Shown in pieces: positions 17,074-25,749 of a stretch of DNA of 64,000 nt. The position numbers were made by a program, and so were the translations under genes. The stretch lies in assembly GCF_011752995.1 (NCBI RefSeq), contig NZ_VWWL01000029.1, positions 1 to 64,000 of the forward strand, given 5' to 3'. Under the pieces are notes generated by a model, which was given only the letters and a program-made list of their open reading frames with translations, had not been told where the DNA came from and ran no database searches. This DNA comes from Burkholderia sp. Ax-1724 (GTDB lineage: Bacteria; Pseudomonadota; Gammaproteobacteria; Burkholderiales; Burkholderiaceae). Position 1 is the stretch's first letter; every line of letters begins with the position of its first letter.

Positions 17074-18222
17074 TTACTTGCCGCCTACGCTTTGCAGCGT
17101 CGTCCACTTGCCGTCGACGACCTTGTACAGCGTGATGCCGCCGTTCTTCAGATCGCCGCGTTCGTCGTATGCGAGGTTGGCCGACGTCACGGCCGGCATC
17201 GAGGTCTTCGCGAGCACCGGCAGGTACTTCGCCGGATCGGTCGAGTTCGCGCTCTTCATCGCGGCGAACATCGCCATCGCGCCGTCGTAGGCGTACGGCG
17301 AGTACGTCTGCACGTCTTCGTTGAAGCGCTTCTTGTACTTCTCGACGTAGGCCTTGCCGCCCGGCATTTCGTCGAGCGGCAGACCGGCGAGCGAAGCCAC
17401 CGTGCCGTTCGCCGCGTCGCCCGCGAGCTTGATGAAGGTCGGCGTGTGGACCATTTCGCCGCCCATCAGCGGCGCCTTCACGCCGAGCTGCTTCATCTGC
17501 TTGACCATCGGTGCTGCTTGCGAGTCCGCGCCGCCGTAGTAGATCAGGTCCGGGTTGGTCGACTTCAGCTTGGTCAGGATCGACTTGAAGTCAACGGCCT
17601 TGTCGTTCGTATATTCACGATCGACGATCGTCGCGCCCGCCGCCTTCGCCGCCTTCTCGAACTGATCGGCCAGACCCTGGCCGTAAGCGGTGCGATCGTC
17701 GACGATCGCAATCTTCTTCATGCCGAGGTTCTTCACCGCGAACGCGCCGGCCACCGAGCCTTGCTGCGTGTCCGACGTCATCATGCGGAAGGTGGTCTTG
17801 AAGCCCTGCTGCGTGTATTCCGGCGCGGTCGCCATCGCGATCTGCGGAATGCCCGCGTTCGCGTAGATGCGCGAAGCCGGGATCGTCGTGCCCGAGTTGA
17901 AGTGGCCGAGCATGCCCTTGATGCCATCATCCACGAGCTTCTGCGCAACCGTCGTGCCGGTGCGCGGGTCGGCCTGGTCGTCGGCGGAGTCGAGCACGAT
18001 GCGAACCTGCTTGCCGCCGATCATCGGCTTGGTCGCGTTGAACTCTTCGACCGCGAGCGTGATGCCGTTCTGGAAGTCTTTGCCGTAGTGCGCCTGCGCA
18101 CCCGTCATCGGACCGGCGAAACCGATCTTCACGTCTTCCGTCGATTGAGCGTTGGCTGTCCCCGCCAGCGACATTGCGGCAACCAGAGCTGCGCCTGCCA
18201 GCTGTTTCATTGTGTGTTGCAT
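17074..18222 (-). CDS. Branched-chain amino acid ABC transporter, periplasmic binding protein
   Basis: A 382-residue type I periplasmic binding protein of the LivK/LivJ family. A signal peptide (MQHTMKQLAGAALVAAMSLA...TANA) ends near residue 25. The mature protein starts EDVKIGFAGPMTGAQAHYGKD, followed by ADDQADPRTGTTVAQKLVDD, GHFNSGTTIPASRIY and the hinge segment VDDRTAYGQGLADQFEKAA. Leucine-family ligands are likely. No permease or ATPase genes adjoin; the gene upstream is putA, so it is probably an orphan receptor using a transporter encoded elsewhere. The start could also be the second ATG at 18210. Confidence 0.9.
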   Translation of the reverse strand: MQHTMKQLAGAALVAAMSLAGTANAQSTEDVKIGFAGPMTGAQAHYGKDFQNGITLAVEEFNATKPMIGGKQVRIVLDSADDQADPRTGTTVAQKLVDDGIKGMLGHFNSGTTIPASRIYANAGIPQIAMATAPEYTQQGFKTTFRMMTSDTQQGSVAGAFAVKNLGMKKIAIVDDRTAYGQGLADQFEKAAKAAGATIVDREYTNDKAVDFKSILTKLKSTNPDLIYYGGADSQAAPMVKQMKQLGVKAPLMGGEMVHTPTFIKLAGDAANGTVASLAGLPLDEMPGGKAYVEKYKKRFNEDVQTYSPYAYDGAMAMFAAMKSANSTDPAKYLPVLAKTSMPAVTSANLAYDERGDLKNGGITLYKVVDGKWTTLQSVGGK

Positions 18223-18308
18223 AGCATCTCCTTGATACCAGGTGTGGATGAAGCGGTTTCGGGGTCGCCGTGCCGCTTCGTTCTATTGAAGAAATCGCCG
18301 AGGTTCGC

Positions 18309-21300
18309 TCAACCGATCGTCATCAAATTCGCATTGCCGCCCGCTGCCGCGGTGTTCACGCTGACCGAGCGCTCGGTGAGCAGACGCTCGAGCGCGTAGT
18401 CTTCGTCCCCGCTCGCGAGCGCACGGGCTGCGACGCCCTGCACCGAAACGATCGGCCCCGCGCGTTTCGCAACTTCCTTCACGAGTGCGAGCAGCTCGTC
18501 GCTGTCGCCCTCGAACAGCACCGCGTCGAACGACGCATCGGCGTTCTTCTTCACGCTTGCATGCGCCTTCAGCGATGCAGGCAGCTGCGCCACTAATTGT
18601 TCACCTGCCGCGCCTTCAAACAAGGCTCGATTTCCCGTAGCCAGCGCCGCCGCCAACTGCACGCGCGCGCCGCTCGCGGTCGACGCGATGCACAGCACCG
18701 TGCCGCGCGGGCCCAGCGTGTACGTATTGCGCTCGCCGGTCGGCCCGGAGAGCACCGCGGTCGCGCCCGCCGGCACATGCGACAGATAACCGTCGCAGCG
18801 CGCGGCAAGCTGCGGTTCGCGCTCGGCGATCAACCAGTCGCGCAGCACGGTCAGTGCCGCGGCAGGATTGTCGCCGTTTTCCGCCGTTCGCGGTACTTCC
18901 GCGACGAGCGCCTGCGCGAGCGACTTCGGCAGACCGGCCGGGCGCGTCGCCAGCAGACGCTGCAGATACAGCGCGCCGCCCGCCTTCGGCCCCGTGCCCG
19001 ACAGGCCTTCGCCGCCGAACGGCTGGACGCCCACCACCGCGCCGATCACGTTGCGGTTCACGTAGATGTTGCCGACGTGCGCGCGGCCGATCACATGGGC
19101 GATCGTCTCGTCGATCCGCGTATGGATGCCGAGCGTCAGGCCGTAGCCGGTCGCGCGGATCTGTTCGAGCAGCTTGTCGAGCTGGCTGCGGCGATAGCGC
19201 ACGACGTGCAGCACCGGGCCGAACACTTCGCGCTTCAGCTCGTCGATGCTGTCGAGCTCGATCAGCGTCGGCGGCACGAACGTGCCTTGCGCCGTGCTCT
19301 CGGGCAACGGCAACTGCTCGACCTTGCGGCCCTTGTCGCGCATCGCCGCGACGTGCGCGTCGATGCCGCGCTTCGCGTCGAGGTCGATCACCGGGCCGAC
19401 GTCGATCGACAGGCGATCCGGATTGCCCACCGCCAGCTCGCGCATCGCGCCCGTCAGCATTTCGAGCGTGCGCTCCGCGACGTCTTCCTGCAGACAAAGA
19501 ACGCGCAGCGCCGAACACCGTTGACCGGCGGAGTCGAACGACGACTGCAGCACGTCCGCGACCACCTGCTCGGCGAGCGCCGACGAATCGACGATCATCG
19601 CGTTCTGGCCGCCCGTTTCGGCGATCAGCGGAATCGGCTTGCCGTCCGGGTCGAGGCGGCCCGACAACGTCCTGTTGATGAGGCGCGCGACTTCGGTCGA
19701 GCCCGTGAACATCACGGCGCGCGTGCGCGGATCGGCCACCAGCGCGGCACCGACCGTCTCGCCGTCGCCCGGCAGCAGTTGCACCGCACCCGCCGGCACG
19801 CCGGCTTCGCGCAGGATGCGCACCGCCTGCGCGGCGATCAGCGGCGTCTGTTCGGCCGGCTTCGCGAGTACCGTGTTGCCGGCCGCGAGCGCGGCAGCCA
19901 CCTGGCCCATGAAGATCGCGAGCGGGAAGTTCCACGGGCTGATGCAGACCACCGGACCGAGCGGGCGATGCGTATCGTTCGAGAACTCGCTGCGGATCTG
20001 CGTCGAGTAGTAGCGCAGGAAGTCGATCGCCTCGCGAATTTCCGCGACCGCGTTCGGCAGCGACTTGCCCGCTTCGCGCACCACGAGGCCCATCAGCGTG
20101 TGCATCTGCGCTTCGAGCAGATCGGCGGCCCGCGCGAGGCAGTCGGCGCGCGCTTCGACCGGCGTTGCCTGCCAGATCGGCGCGGCGGCGACCGCATGCG
20201 CGAGCGCGGCGCTCACGTGTTCGGCGCTCGCTTCGACGACCGTGCCGACGAGATCGCGCTGGTCGGCTGGGTTACGCACGTCGCGCGCGGTGCCGCCGGC
20301 GCCGTCGTTGTCTTCGAGCATCGGCGCGGCGCGCCACGGATGATGCGCGCTCGCGAGCAGCGCCGACGACAGCGACGCGAGCCGGTGCTCGTTCGACAGA
20401 TCGAGGCCCATCGAATTGAAGCGCTCGGCGCCGTACAGGTTGCGCGGCAGCGGAATCTTCGCGTGCGGTGCGCCGAGCGGCGCGATCTTCGAGGCTTCCT
20501 CGACCGGATCGGCGATCAGGTCCTTGATCGCAACGCTTTCGTCGGCGATACGGTTCACGAACGACGTGTTCGCGCCGTTTTCGAGCAGACGGCGCACGAG
20601 GTACGCGAGCAGCGTCTCATGCGTGCCGACCGGCGCGTACACGCGGCAGGGACGGTTCAGCTTGTCGCGGCCTGTGACCTCTTCGTAGAGCGGCTCGCCC
20701 ATGCCGTGCAGGCACTGGAACTCGTACTGGCCAGGGTAGTAGTTGTTGCCGGCGAGGTAGTAGATCGCCGAGAGCGTGTGCGCGTTGTGCGTCGCGAACT
20801 GCGGATAGACCGCATCGGGCGCGCCCAGCAGCTTCTTCGCGCACGCAAGGTACGACACGTCGGTGTAGACCTTGCGCGTGTAGACCGGATAGCCTTCGAG
20901 GCCGTCCACCTGGGCGCGCTTGATTTCGGTGTCCCAGTACGCGCCCTTCACGAGCCGCACCATGATGCGGTGACGGCTGCGGCGCGCGAGATCGACCAGG
21001 TAGTCGATCACGAACGGGCAGCGCTTCTGGTACGCCTGCACCACGAAGCCGATGCCGTTCCAGCCGGCCAGTTCGGGATCGAAACACAGCGCTTCGAGCA
21101 GGTCGAGCGACAGTTCGAGGCGGTCGGCCTCTTCGGCGTCGATGTTCAGGCCGATGTCGTAGCGGCGCGCGAGGATCGCGAGCGAGCGCACGCGCGGCAG
21201 CAGTTCGCCCATCGTGCGCTCCTGCTGCGAGCGCGAGTAGCGCGGATGCAGCGCCGAGAGCTTGATGGAAATGCCCGGGCCTTCATAGATACCGCGCCCG

Positions 21301-22238
21301 CCGGCCGCCTTGCCGATCGCGTGGATCGCCTGCTCGTACGACGCGTAGTAGCGCTGCGCGTCGGCCTCGGTGGTGGCCGCCTCGCCGAGCATGTCGTACG
21401 AGTAGCGGAAACCGCGCGCTTCGTATTTGCGGCTGTTCGCGAGCGCTTCGGAGATGTTCTCGCCGGTCACGAACTGCTCGCCCATCAGGCGCATCGCCAT
21501 GTCGACGCCCTTGCGGATCAGCGGCTCGCCGCCCTTGCCGATCAGACGCGTGAGCGCCGACGACAGGCTCGTCTCGCTATTGGTCGTCACGAGCTTGCCC
21601 GTGAGCATGAGGCCCCAGGTCGCCGCGTTGACGAACAGCGACGGCGCCTGGCCGACGTGTGATTTCCAGTCGCCCTTGCTGATCTTGTCGCGGATCAGCG
21701 CATCGCGCGTCGCGCGGTCGGGGATGCGCAGCAGCGCTTCGGCGAGACACATCAGCGCCACGCCTTCCTGGCTCGACAGCGAGAATTCGTGGATCAGCCC
21801 TTCGACGCCGCCGCCCTTGCTCTTCGAGCGCAGCGTTTCGACCAGCTTGCCAGCCAGCGCCTGCACGTCGCCCGCGAGATTGGCCGGCAGACGCGCCTGG
21901 CCAAGCAGGAACGGCACGCACTCCGGCTCGGGGCGGCGATACGCGGCCGTGATCGCCGCGCGCAGCACCGATTGCGGTTGCACGTTCTGCGCGAAATCGA
22001 GGAACGGATGCGATGCGCCGTCTTCCTCGCTCTCGACCGCGGAGCCGTCGGCGAGATCGGCCGAGCCTGTCGCGCCCGACAGTTCGGCGGGCAGCTGACC
22101 GTGCTCGATTTTTTCGAGATAGGCGAAAATTGCCTGTTTGATCAACCAGTGCGGGGTGCGTTCGAGACGGGTCGCGGCATCTTTGAGCCGGGAACGCAGG
22201 AGGTCGTCGACCTTAACGCCAAGGGTGGTGCTTGCCAT
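18309..22238 (-). CDS. putA: Trifunctional proline dehydrogenase / P5C dehydrogenase / transcriptional repressor
   Basis: A 1309-residue enzyme that oxidises proline to glutamate in two steps and represses its own locus when proline is absent. Residues about 5-45 form a ribbon-helix-helix DNA-binding domain (TTLGVKVDDLLRSRLKDAAT). The FAD-dependent proline dehydrogenase barrel follows (FRYSYDMLGEAATT, ISIKLSALHPRYSR, RLVKGAYWDTEIKRAQ). The aldehyde dehydrogenase domain has catalytic Cys908 in SAGQRCSALRVLCLQED. The C-terminal ALDH-like fold marks the long PutA type. The start at 22238 was preferred over 22445 because MASTTLGVKVDD matches PutA N-termini. A hairpin terminator lies in its upstream region. 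Confidence 0.97.
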   Translation of the reverse strand: MASTTLGVKVDDLLRSRLKDAATRLERTPHWLIKQAIFAYLEKIEHGQLPAELSGATGSADLADGSAVESEEDGASHPFLDFAQNVQPQSVLRAAITAAYRRPEPECVPFLLGQARLPANLAGDVQALAGKLVETLRSKSKGGGVEGLIHEFSLSSQEGVALMCLAEALLRIPDRATRDALIRDKISKGDWKSHVGQAPSLFVNAATWGLMLTGKLVTTNSETSLSSALTRLIGKGGEPLIRKGVDMAMRLMGEQFVTGENISEALANSRKYEARGFRYSYDMLGEAATTEADAQRYYASYEQAIHAIGKAAGGRGIYEGPGISIKLSALHPRYSRSQQERTMGELLPRVRSLAILARRYDIGLNIDAEEADRLELSLDLLEALCFDPELAGWNGIGFVVQAYQKRCPFVIDYLVDLARRSRHRIMVRLVKGAYWDTEIKRAQVDGLEGYPVYTRKVYTDVSYLACAKKLLGAPDAVYPQFATHNAHTLSAIYYLAGNNYYPGQYEFQCLHGMGEPLYEEVTGRDKLNRPCRVYAPVGTHETLLAYLVRRLLENGANTSFVNRIADESVAIKDLIADPVEEASKIAPLGAPHAKIPLPRNLYGAERFNSMGLDLSNEHRLASLSSALLASAHHPWRAAPMLEDNDGAGGTARDVRNPADQRDLVGTVVEASAEHVSAALAHAVAAAPIWQATPVEARADCLARAADLLEAQMHTLMGLVVREAGKSLPNAVAEIREAIDFLRYYSTQIRSEFSNDTHRPLGPVVCISPWNFPLAIFMGQVAAALAAGNTVLAKPAEQTPLIAAQAVRILREAGVPAGAVQLLPGDGETVGAALVADPRTRAVMFTGSTEVARLINRTLSGRLDPDGKPIPLIAETGGQNAMIVDSSALAEQVVADVLQSSFDSAGQRCSALRVLCLQEDVAERTLEMLTGAMRELAVGNPDRLSIDVGPVIDLDAKRGIDAHVAAMRDKGRKVEQLPLPESTAQGTFVPPTLIELDSIDELKREVFGPVLHVVRYRRSQLDKLLEQIRATGYGLTLGIHTRIDETIAHVIGRAHVGNIYVNRNVIGAVVGVQPFGGEGLSGTGPKAGGALYLQRLLATRPAGLPKSLAQALVAEVPRTAENGDNPAAALTVLRDWLIAEREPQLAARCDGYLSHVPAGATAVLSGPTGERNTYTLGPRGTVLCIASTASGARVQLAAALATGNRALFEGAAGEQLVAQLPASLKAHASVKKNADASFDAVLFEGDSDELLALVKEVAKRAGPIVSVQGVAARALASGDEDYALERLLTERSVSVNTAAAGGNANLMTIG

Positions 22239-22307
22239 GTTTCCTTCTTCAGTACCAGGTGCGAGCCCGGCAAAAGACCAAATGTTCGGCGAATCGTACG
22301 CCTCCCA

Positions 22308-22345
22308 ATAAAAAGGTGCAACCAACCTTCGATTGCGGTTGCACC
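22308..22345 (-). terminator. Hairpin with T run upstream of putA
   Basis: On the minus strand GGTGCAACC (22345-22337), a 13-base loop and GGTTGCACC (22323-22315) are followed by TTTTT. It lies 77-107 bp ahead of the putA start. It may terminate readthrough from the priA side or attenuate putA. The stem is 9 bp and perfect. Confidence 0.6.
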
Positions 22346-22561
22346 CCTCGAGAAGCCTTATGCGGCTTGAGTTTTCGGCCGAAGAGGCGAATTCGGGCCA
22401 GCGTGGTTGCGATCGGTATTTTCCCTGGCGTGATTCTTTTCGCAATTAGCCTTATCAAACGACTGCACGCGCCGATATATAGAGATACGGTGACGGGCGG
22501 CCCCAAACCTGCGGTTTGCGGGCACGCAAAGAAGACAAACGGGGCCTTCGAGGGCAGTGAG

Positions 22562-22735
22562 ATGGAAAAGTGGTGGGTGATACTGGGCATCTGGGCGCTG
22601 TGTGCGACCTGTGCGGTGCTCTTCATTCGAGGCGCGACCGGGCGCCCGAACAGGCAGGAAGAGGATGAGAATCAGACACAGGCGGCCTCGCGCGCATCGG
22701 CGAGCAACACGACGCGGACCGCCTTGAACGATTGA
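22562..22735 (+). CDS. Small single-span membrane protein (57 aa)
   Basis: A 57-residue protein that starts MEKWWVILGIWALCATCAVLF, one hydrophobic helix. A basic/acidic tail (GRPNRQEEDENQTQ) follows, then an Ala/Ser/Thr-rich end. AGGGCAGTGAG is at the right distance before ATG 22562. The N-out or N-in topology cannot be decided; the positively charged GRPNR after the helix suggests the tail is cytoplasmic. I do not recognise a family. Similar unnamed short proteins are found in Burkholderiaceae. It is divergent from putA and transcribed towards the priA 3' end. Confidence 0.6.
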   Translation: MEKWWVILGIWALCATCAVLFIRGATGRPNRQEEDENQTQAASRASASNTTRTALND

Positions 22736-23038
22736 GCATGCGGGCGCGACGGCCCACGCGAAGTGGCAAGAAAACGACGTCTTGCGGGGCGTCTGGATCG
22801 ACGCGGCGCACGGCCATGCCGATTGCATCAGTTGTACGACAGGCGCGTCGAACCAGGTGCCGACATTGCGCGGCGACCCGAGCGGGTCAGGCGGGCGACA
22901 CGCCCCGCCACCGGAAGCGCTCCCGCCCAAACCCGAGCTGACGACGACGAATCCCGGAATGCGCAGTTCGAGCGCCTCCCGGCTCTCCACATGACGGCAA
23001 CTCGCCGGTGCGACGCCGCAGCGATCCAGCCGCGAGCG
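22736..23038. other. Intergenic stretch without a supported gene
   Basis: About 300 bases lie between the small membrane protein gene and the end of priA. One plus-strand frame is open across it (reading ENDVLRGVWIDAAHGHADC within it), but it has no ATG and no ribosome site. I see no terminator or repeat of note. Confidence 0.5.
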
Positions 23039-25285
23039 TCAGATGTCGAGCGGATCGACTTCGAGATTCCAGCGCAGCACACCCTTGAGCCCGCGTAGCA
23101 GCGGTTGCCACGCGCGCAGCGTCGCCTGCAGCGCGGCGCGCGAAGCGCTCTCGATCAGCAGTTGCGCGCGATGCACGTGCATGACCTTGACGATCGTGAG
23201 CGGCACCGCATCGTAGACGGTCACCCGCTCGGCGGCGGGGATGTGGACAAGTTCGGCGGCGGCCTGCTGCAGGAACGCGAGCGCGGCCTCGAGCGTGCGC
23301 CCTTCGGCGCGCAGCAGCGCCTGGTAGACGAACGGCGGCAGGTGAGCATCGCGCCGTTCGGCGAGCGTCGAGTTGGCAAAACCGACGTAATCGTGACGGC
23401 CCAGCGCGTGATACAGCGCGTGACGCGGATAACGCGTCTGCACGAGCACTTCGCCCGGCAAGCCGGCGCGGCCCGCGCGCCCGCTCACCTGCATCAGCTG
23501 CGCGAACAGGCGCTCGCTCGCGCGGAAGTCGTGGGAAAAAAGCGCGGTATCGGCATTCAGCACGCCGACCAGCGAGACGCGCTGAAAATCGTGCCCCTTC
23601 GCGATCATCTGCGTGCCGACCAGAATGTCGACCTCGCCCGCGTGAACGTCCGAGAACAGCGCCTGCGCGCTGCCTTTGCGGCGCGTGCTGTCGGCGTCGA
23701 TACGCAGCACGCGGGCGCCCGGCACCGCGCTCGCGAGCGTTTCCTCGACGCGCTGCGTGCCGCGCCCGAGCGGCGCGATATCGACGTTGCCGCACTCCGG
23801 ACACGAGCGCGGAATGCGCGCTTCCCAGCCGCAGTGGTGACAACGCAGCGCGCGCTCGGGCTTGTGCAGCACGACATAGGCGCTGCAACGCGGACAACCG
23901 GCGACCCAGCCGCACGCGTCGCACGCGAGCTGCGGCGCGTAGCCGCGGCGGTTCAGGAACACGAGGCTTTGCTCGCCGCGCTCGAGGCGCGTCTTCAGCG
24001 CCGCGATCAGCGGTCCCGACAGGCCTTCGACCGAGGCACGCCCGCGCCGGCGCTCGTCTTCGAGATCGATGAGCCGCACGGTCGGCAGCACGGCATCGGC
24101 GACCGCGCGGCGCGACAGCGTGAGCCGCTTGTAGCGCCCCTGGTCGGCCTGCCACCAGCTTTCGAGCGACGGCGTCGCCGAGCCGAGCACGACCGGCACG
24201 CCGAGTTGCTTCGCGCGGTAGATCGCCAGATCGCGCGCCGAATAGCGCAAACCTTCCTGCTGCTTGTAGGCCGGATCGTGCTCCTCGTCGACGACGATGA
24301 TCGCGAGCCGCGGCAGCGATGCGAGCACCGCGAGGCGCGTGCCGAGCACGATGCGCGCGCGGCCCGTGTGCGCGGCGAACCAGTTGCGGGCGCGCTCGCC
24401 CTCCGCGAGACCGCTGTGCAGCGTGACGATCGCCGTGCCGTCGAGCGCGGCGAAGCGCGCGCGGAAAGCCGCCTCGAACTGCGGCGTCAAGTTGATTTCC
24501 GGCACGAGCACGAGCGCCTGAGCGTCGGGCTTCGCGGCCAGCATTTCAGCAAGCGCGCGCAGATACACCTCGGTCTTACCGCTGCCGGTCACGCCGTGCA
24601 GCAGGAACGGCGCGAAGCCGTCCGCATCGCGGATCGCTTCGACGGCAGCGGCCTGCTCGTCCGTCAGCGTGGGAAGCGGGGGCGCGGGCACGTCCGGCGC
24701 TGGGGCGGCCGCCGGCACCGCCGCGGCTTCGATCACGTCGAGCGCGACCCAACCGGCCGCCAGCCAGCTCTCCAGCGTGGCCAGCGCCTTGGGATGGAGC
24801 GCGCGGGCGTCGGCGGCAAGCAGGAAGTCGGTTTCGGCAAGCGCCTGCGCGAGCTTTCGCAGCGCCGTCGCGCGGGCCGGCAAGGTATCGGGCAAGGCCG
24901 CGCGACCCTCGGGCATCAGCCGATAGCGCTCTTCCGGTGCGAACAGCCGCGACCAGCGTGACGCATCGCGCAAAGCCTGCGGCAGCGCGGGCAATGCGAC
25001 TTCGCCGAGACCGCGCTGGTAGTAATCCGCGGCGAACGCGGCGAGCCCCAGCCATTGCGCCGAGACTGGCGGACAGGCGGCGCAGACTTTATCCACAGCC
25101 TTGAGACGCTCGGCCGGCACGTCGCTGTGAGCGGTCACTTCGCAGACAAGCCCCACCACATGGCGCTTGCCGAACGGCACGCTAACGAGCGTGCCCGGCA
25201 CGGCCGCTTCCGGCGTGTCGCAGCGATAGTCGAACAGAGTCGGCAGCGGATGGTCGAGCGCGACGCGGACGAACATGTCGCTCAC
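23039..25285 (-). CDS. priA: Primosomal protein N' (replication restart helicase PriA)
   Basis: A 748-residue superfamily 2 helicase that recognises stalled forks and reloads the replisome. The 3'-DNA-binding domain opens FVRVALDHPLPTLFDYRCD. Helicase motifs are LLHGVTGSGKTEVYLRAL (Walker A) and IIVVDEEHDPAYKQQEG. A zinc module carries paired cysteines (CDACGWVAGCPRC, then CHHCGW and CPECG). The C-terminal helicase lobe has VSGRAGRAGLPGEVLVQT. The N-terminus is uncertain: GTG 25285 gives MSDMFVRV, ATG 25276 gives MFVRV, and ATG 25309 gives a longer form. GTG 25285 was chosen by comparison with the family. A perfect DnaA box lies inside the gene. Confidence 0.95.
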   Translation of the reverse strand: MSDMFVRVALDHPLPTLFDYRCDTPEAAVPGTLVSVPFGKRHVVGLVCEVTAHSDVPAERLKAVDKVCAACPPVSAQWLGLAAFAADYYQRGLGEVALPALPQALRDASRWSRLFAPEERYRLMPEGRAALPDTLPARATALRKLAQALAETDFLLAADARALHPKALATLESWLAAGWVALDVIEAAAVPAAAPAPDVPAPPLPTLTDEQAAAVEAIRDADGFAPFLLHGVTGSGKTEVYLRALAEMLAAKPDAQALVLVPEINLTPQFEAAFRARFAALDGTAIVTLHSGLAEGERARNWFAAHTGRARIVLGTRLAVLASLPRLAIIVVDEEHDPAYKQQEGLRYSARDLAIYRAKQLGVPVVLGSATPSLESWWQADQGRYKRLTLSRRAVADAVLPTVRLIDLEDERRRGRASVEGLSGPLIAALKTRLERGEQSLVFLNRRGYAPQLACDACGWVAGCPRCSAYVVLHKPERALRCHHCGWEARIPRSCPECGNVDIAPLGRGTQRVEETLASAVPGARVLRIDADSTRRKGSAQALFSDVHAGEVDILVGTQMIAKGHDFQRVSLVGVLNADTALFSHDFRASERLFAQLMQVSGRAGRAGLPGEVLVQTRYPRHALYHALGRHDYVGFANSTLAERRDAHLPPFVYQALLRAEGRTLEAALAFLQQAAAELVHIPAAERVTVYDAVPLTIVKVMHVHRAQLLIESASRAALQATLRAWQPLLRGLKGVLRWNLEVDPLDI
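25089..25097 (+). promoter_or_regulatory. Perfect DnaA box inside priA
   Basis: TTATCCACA at 25089-25097 matches the E. coli consensus exactly. It falls in the 5' part of the priA reading frame, about 340 bp from a second perfect box. Confidence 0.4.
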
Positions 25286-25749
25286 GCGGTGCAGGGAAGC
25301 CGAAAACATTACACGGACGCAAGCCACGCCGCAGAGTCAATTGGACGCGAAGCGAGGCCCTCGAAGTTAAAGTAAAACTTCAATTTCGCCGCTAAGTTTT
25401 GGATTCGGCTGAATAATTGCACTCGACTCGCTGCCCTGTGGATAACTTTGTTAAGAACTTCACTCCGATGGGCCGGAAATGGCGTCGCGACGGCCTTCTG
25501 TGGGGTTGCGCACATTTTGCCGGATTCCCCGCAAACCCTTACCAGACAAGGCTTAGATCAAATGCGCCGGCAAATTGCAAGGGGTGGGGCACGATTAAAG
25601 CCTCTACCGCGCCGCAGCGTGACGAATGTGCATAAGTCAAGTCTTGACAATCACAAGACCGCCATCTGACGGCCTCTGCGCCGCACATTCGTCCTTAGGC
25701 CGAGAGCCCACCTCGCTGCACTGCAACAAAATCAGCGTCGATGACGGCA
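25286..25749. other. Intergenic region between priA and hemE
   Basis: About 460 bases hold the priA promoter region and the 3' flank of hemE. The main visible element is a perfect reverse DnaA box, TGTGGATAA, at 25437-25445. The composition is more AT-rich than the flanking genes around 25330-25440. I see no convincing coding frame. Confidence 0.5.
25437..25445 (-). promoter_or_regulatory. Perfect DnaA box upstream of priA
   Basis: TGTGGATAA, the reverse complement of TTATCCACA, is about 150 bp upstream of the priA start. Confidence 0.4.

Noticed and set aside
22782..22994. 70-codon plus-strand frame starting TTG after the small membrane protein gene
   Set aside because: A TTG start without a ribosome site. 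The residues are Pro/Ser/Gly-rich at the end and match nothing I know.
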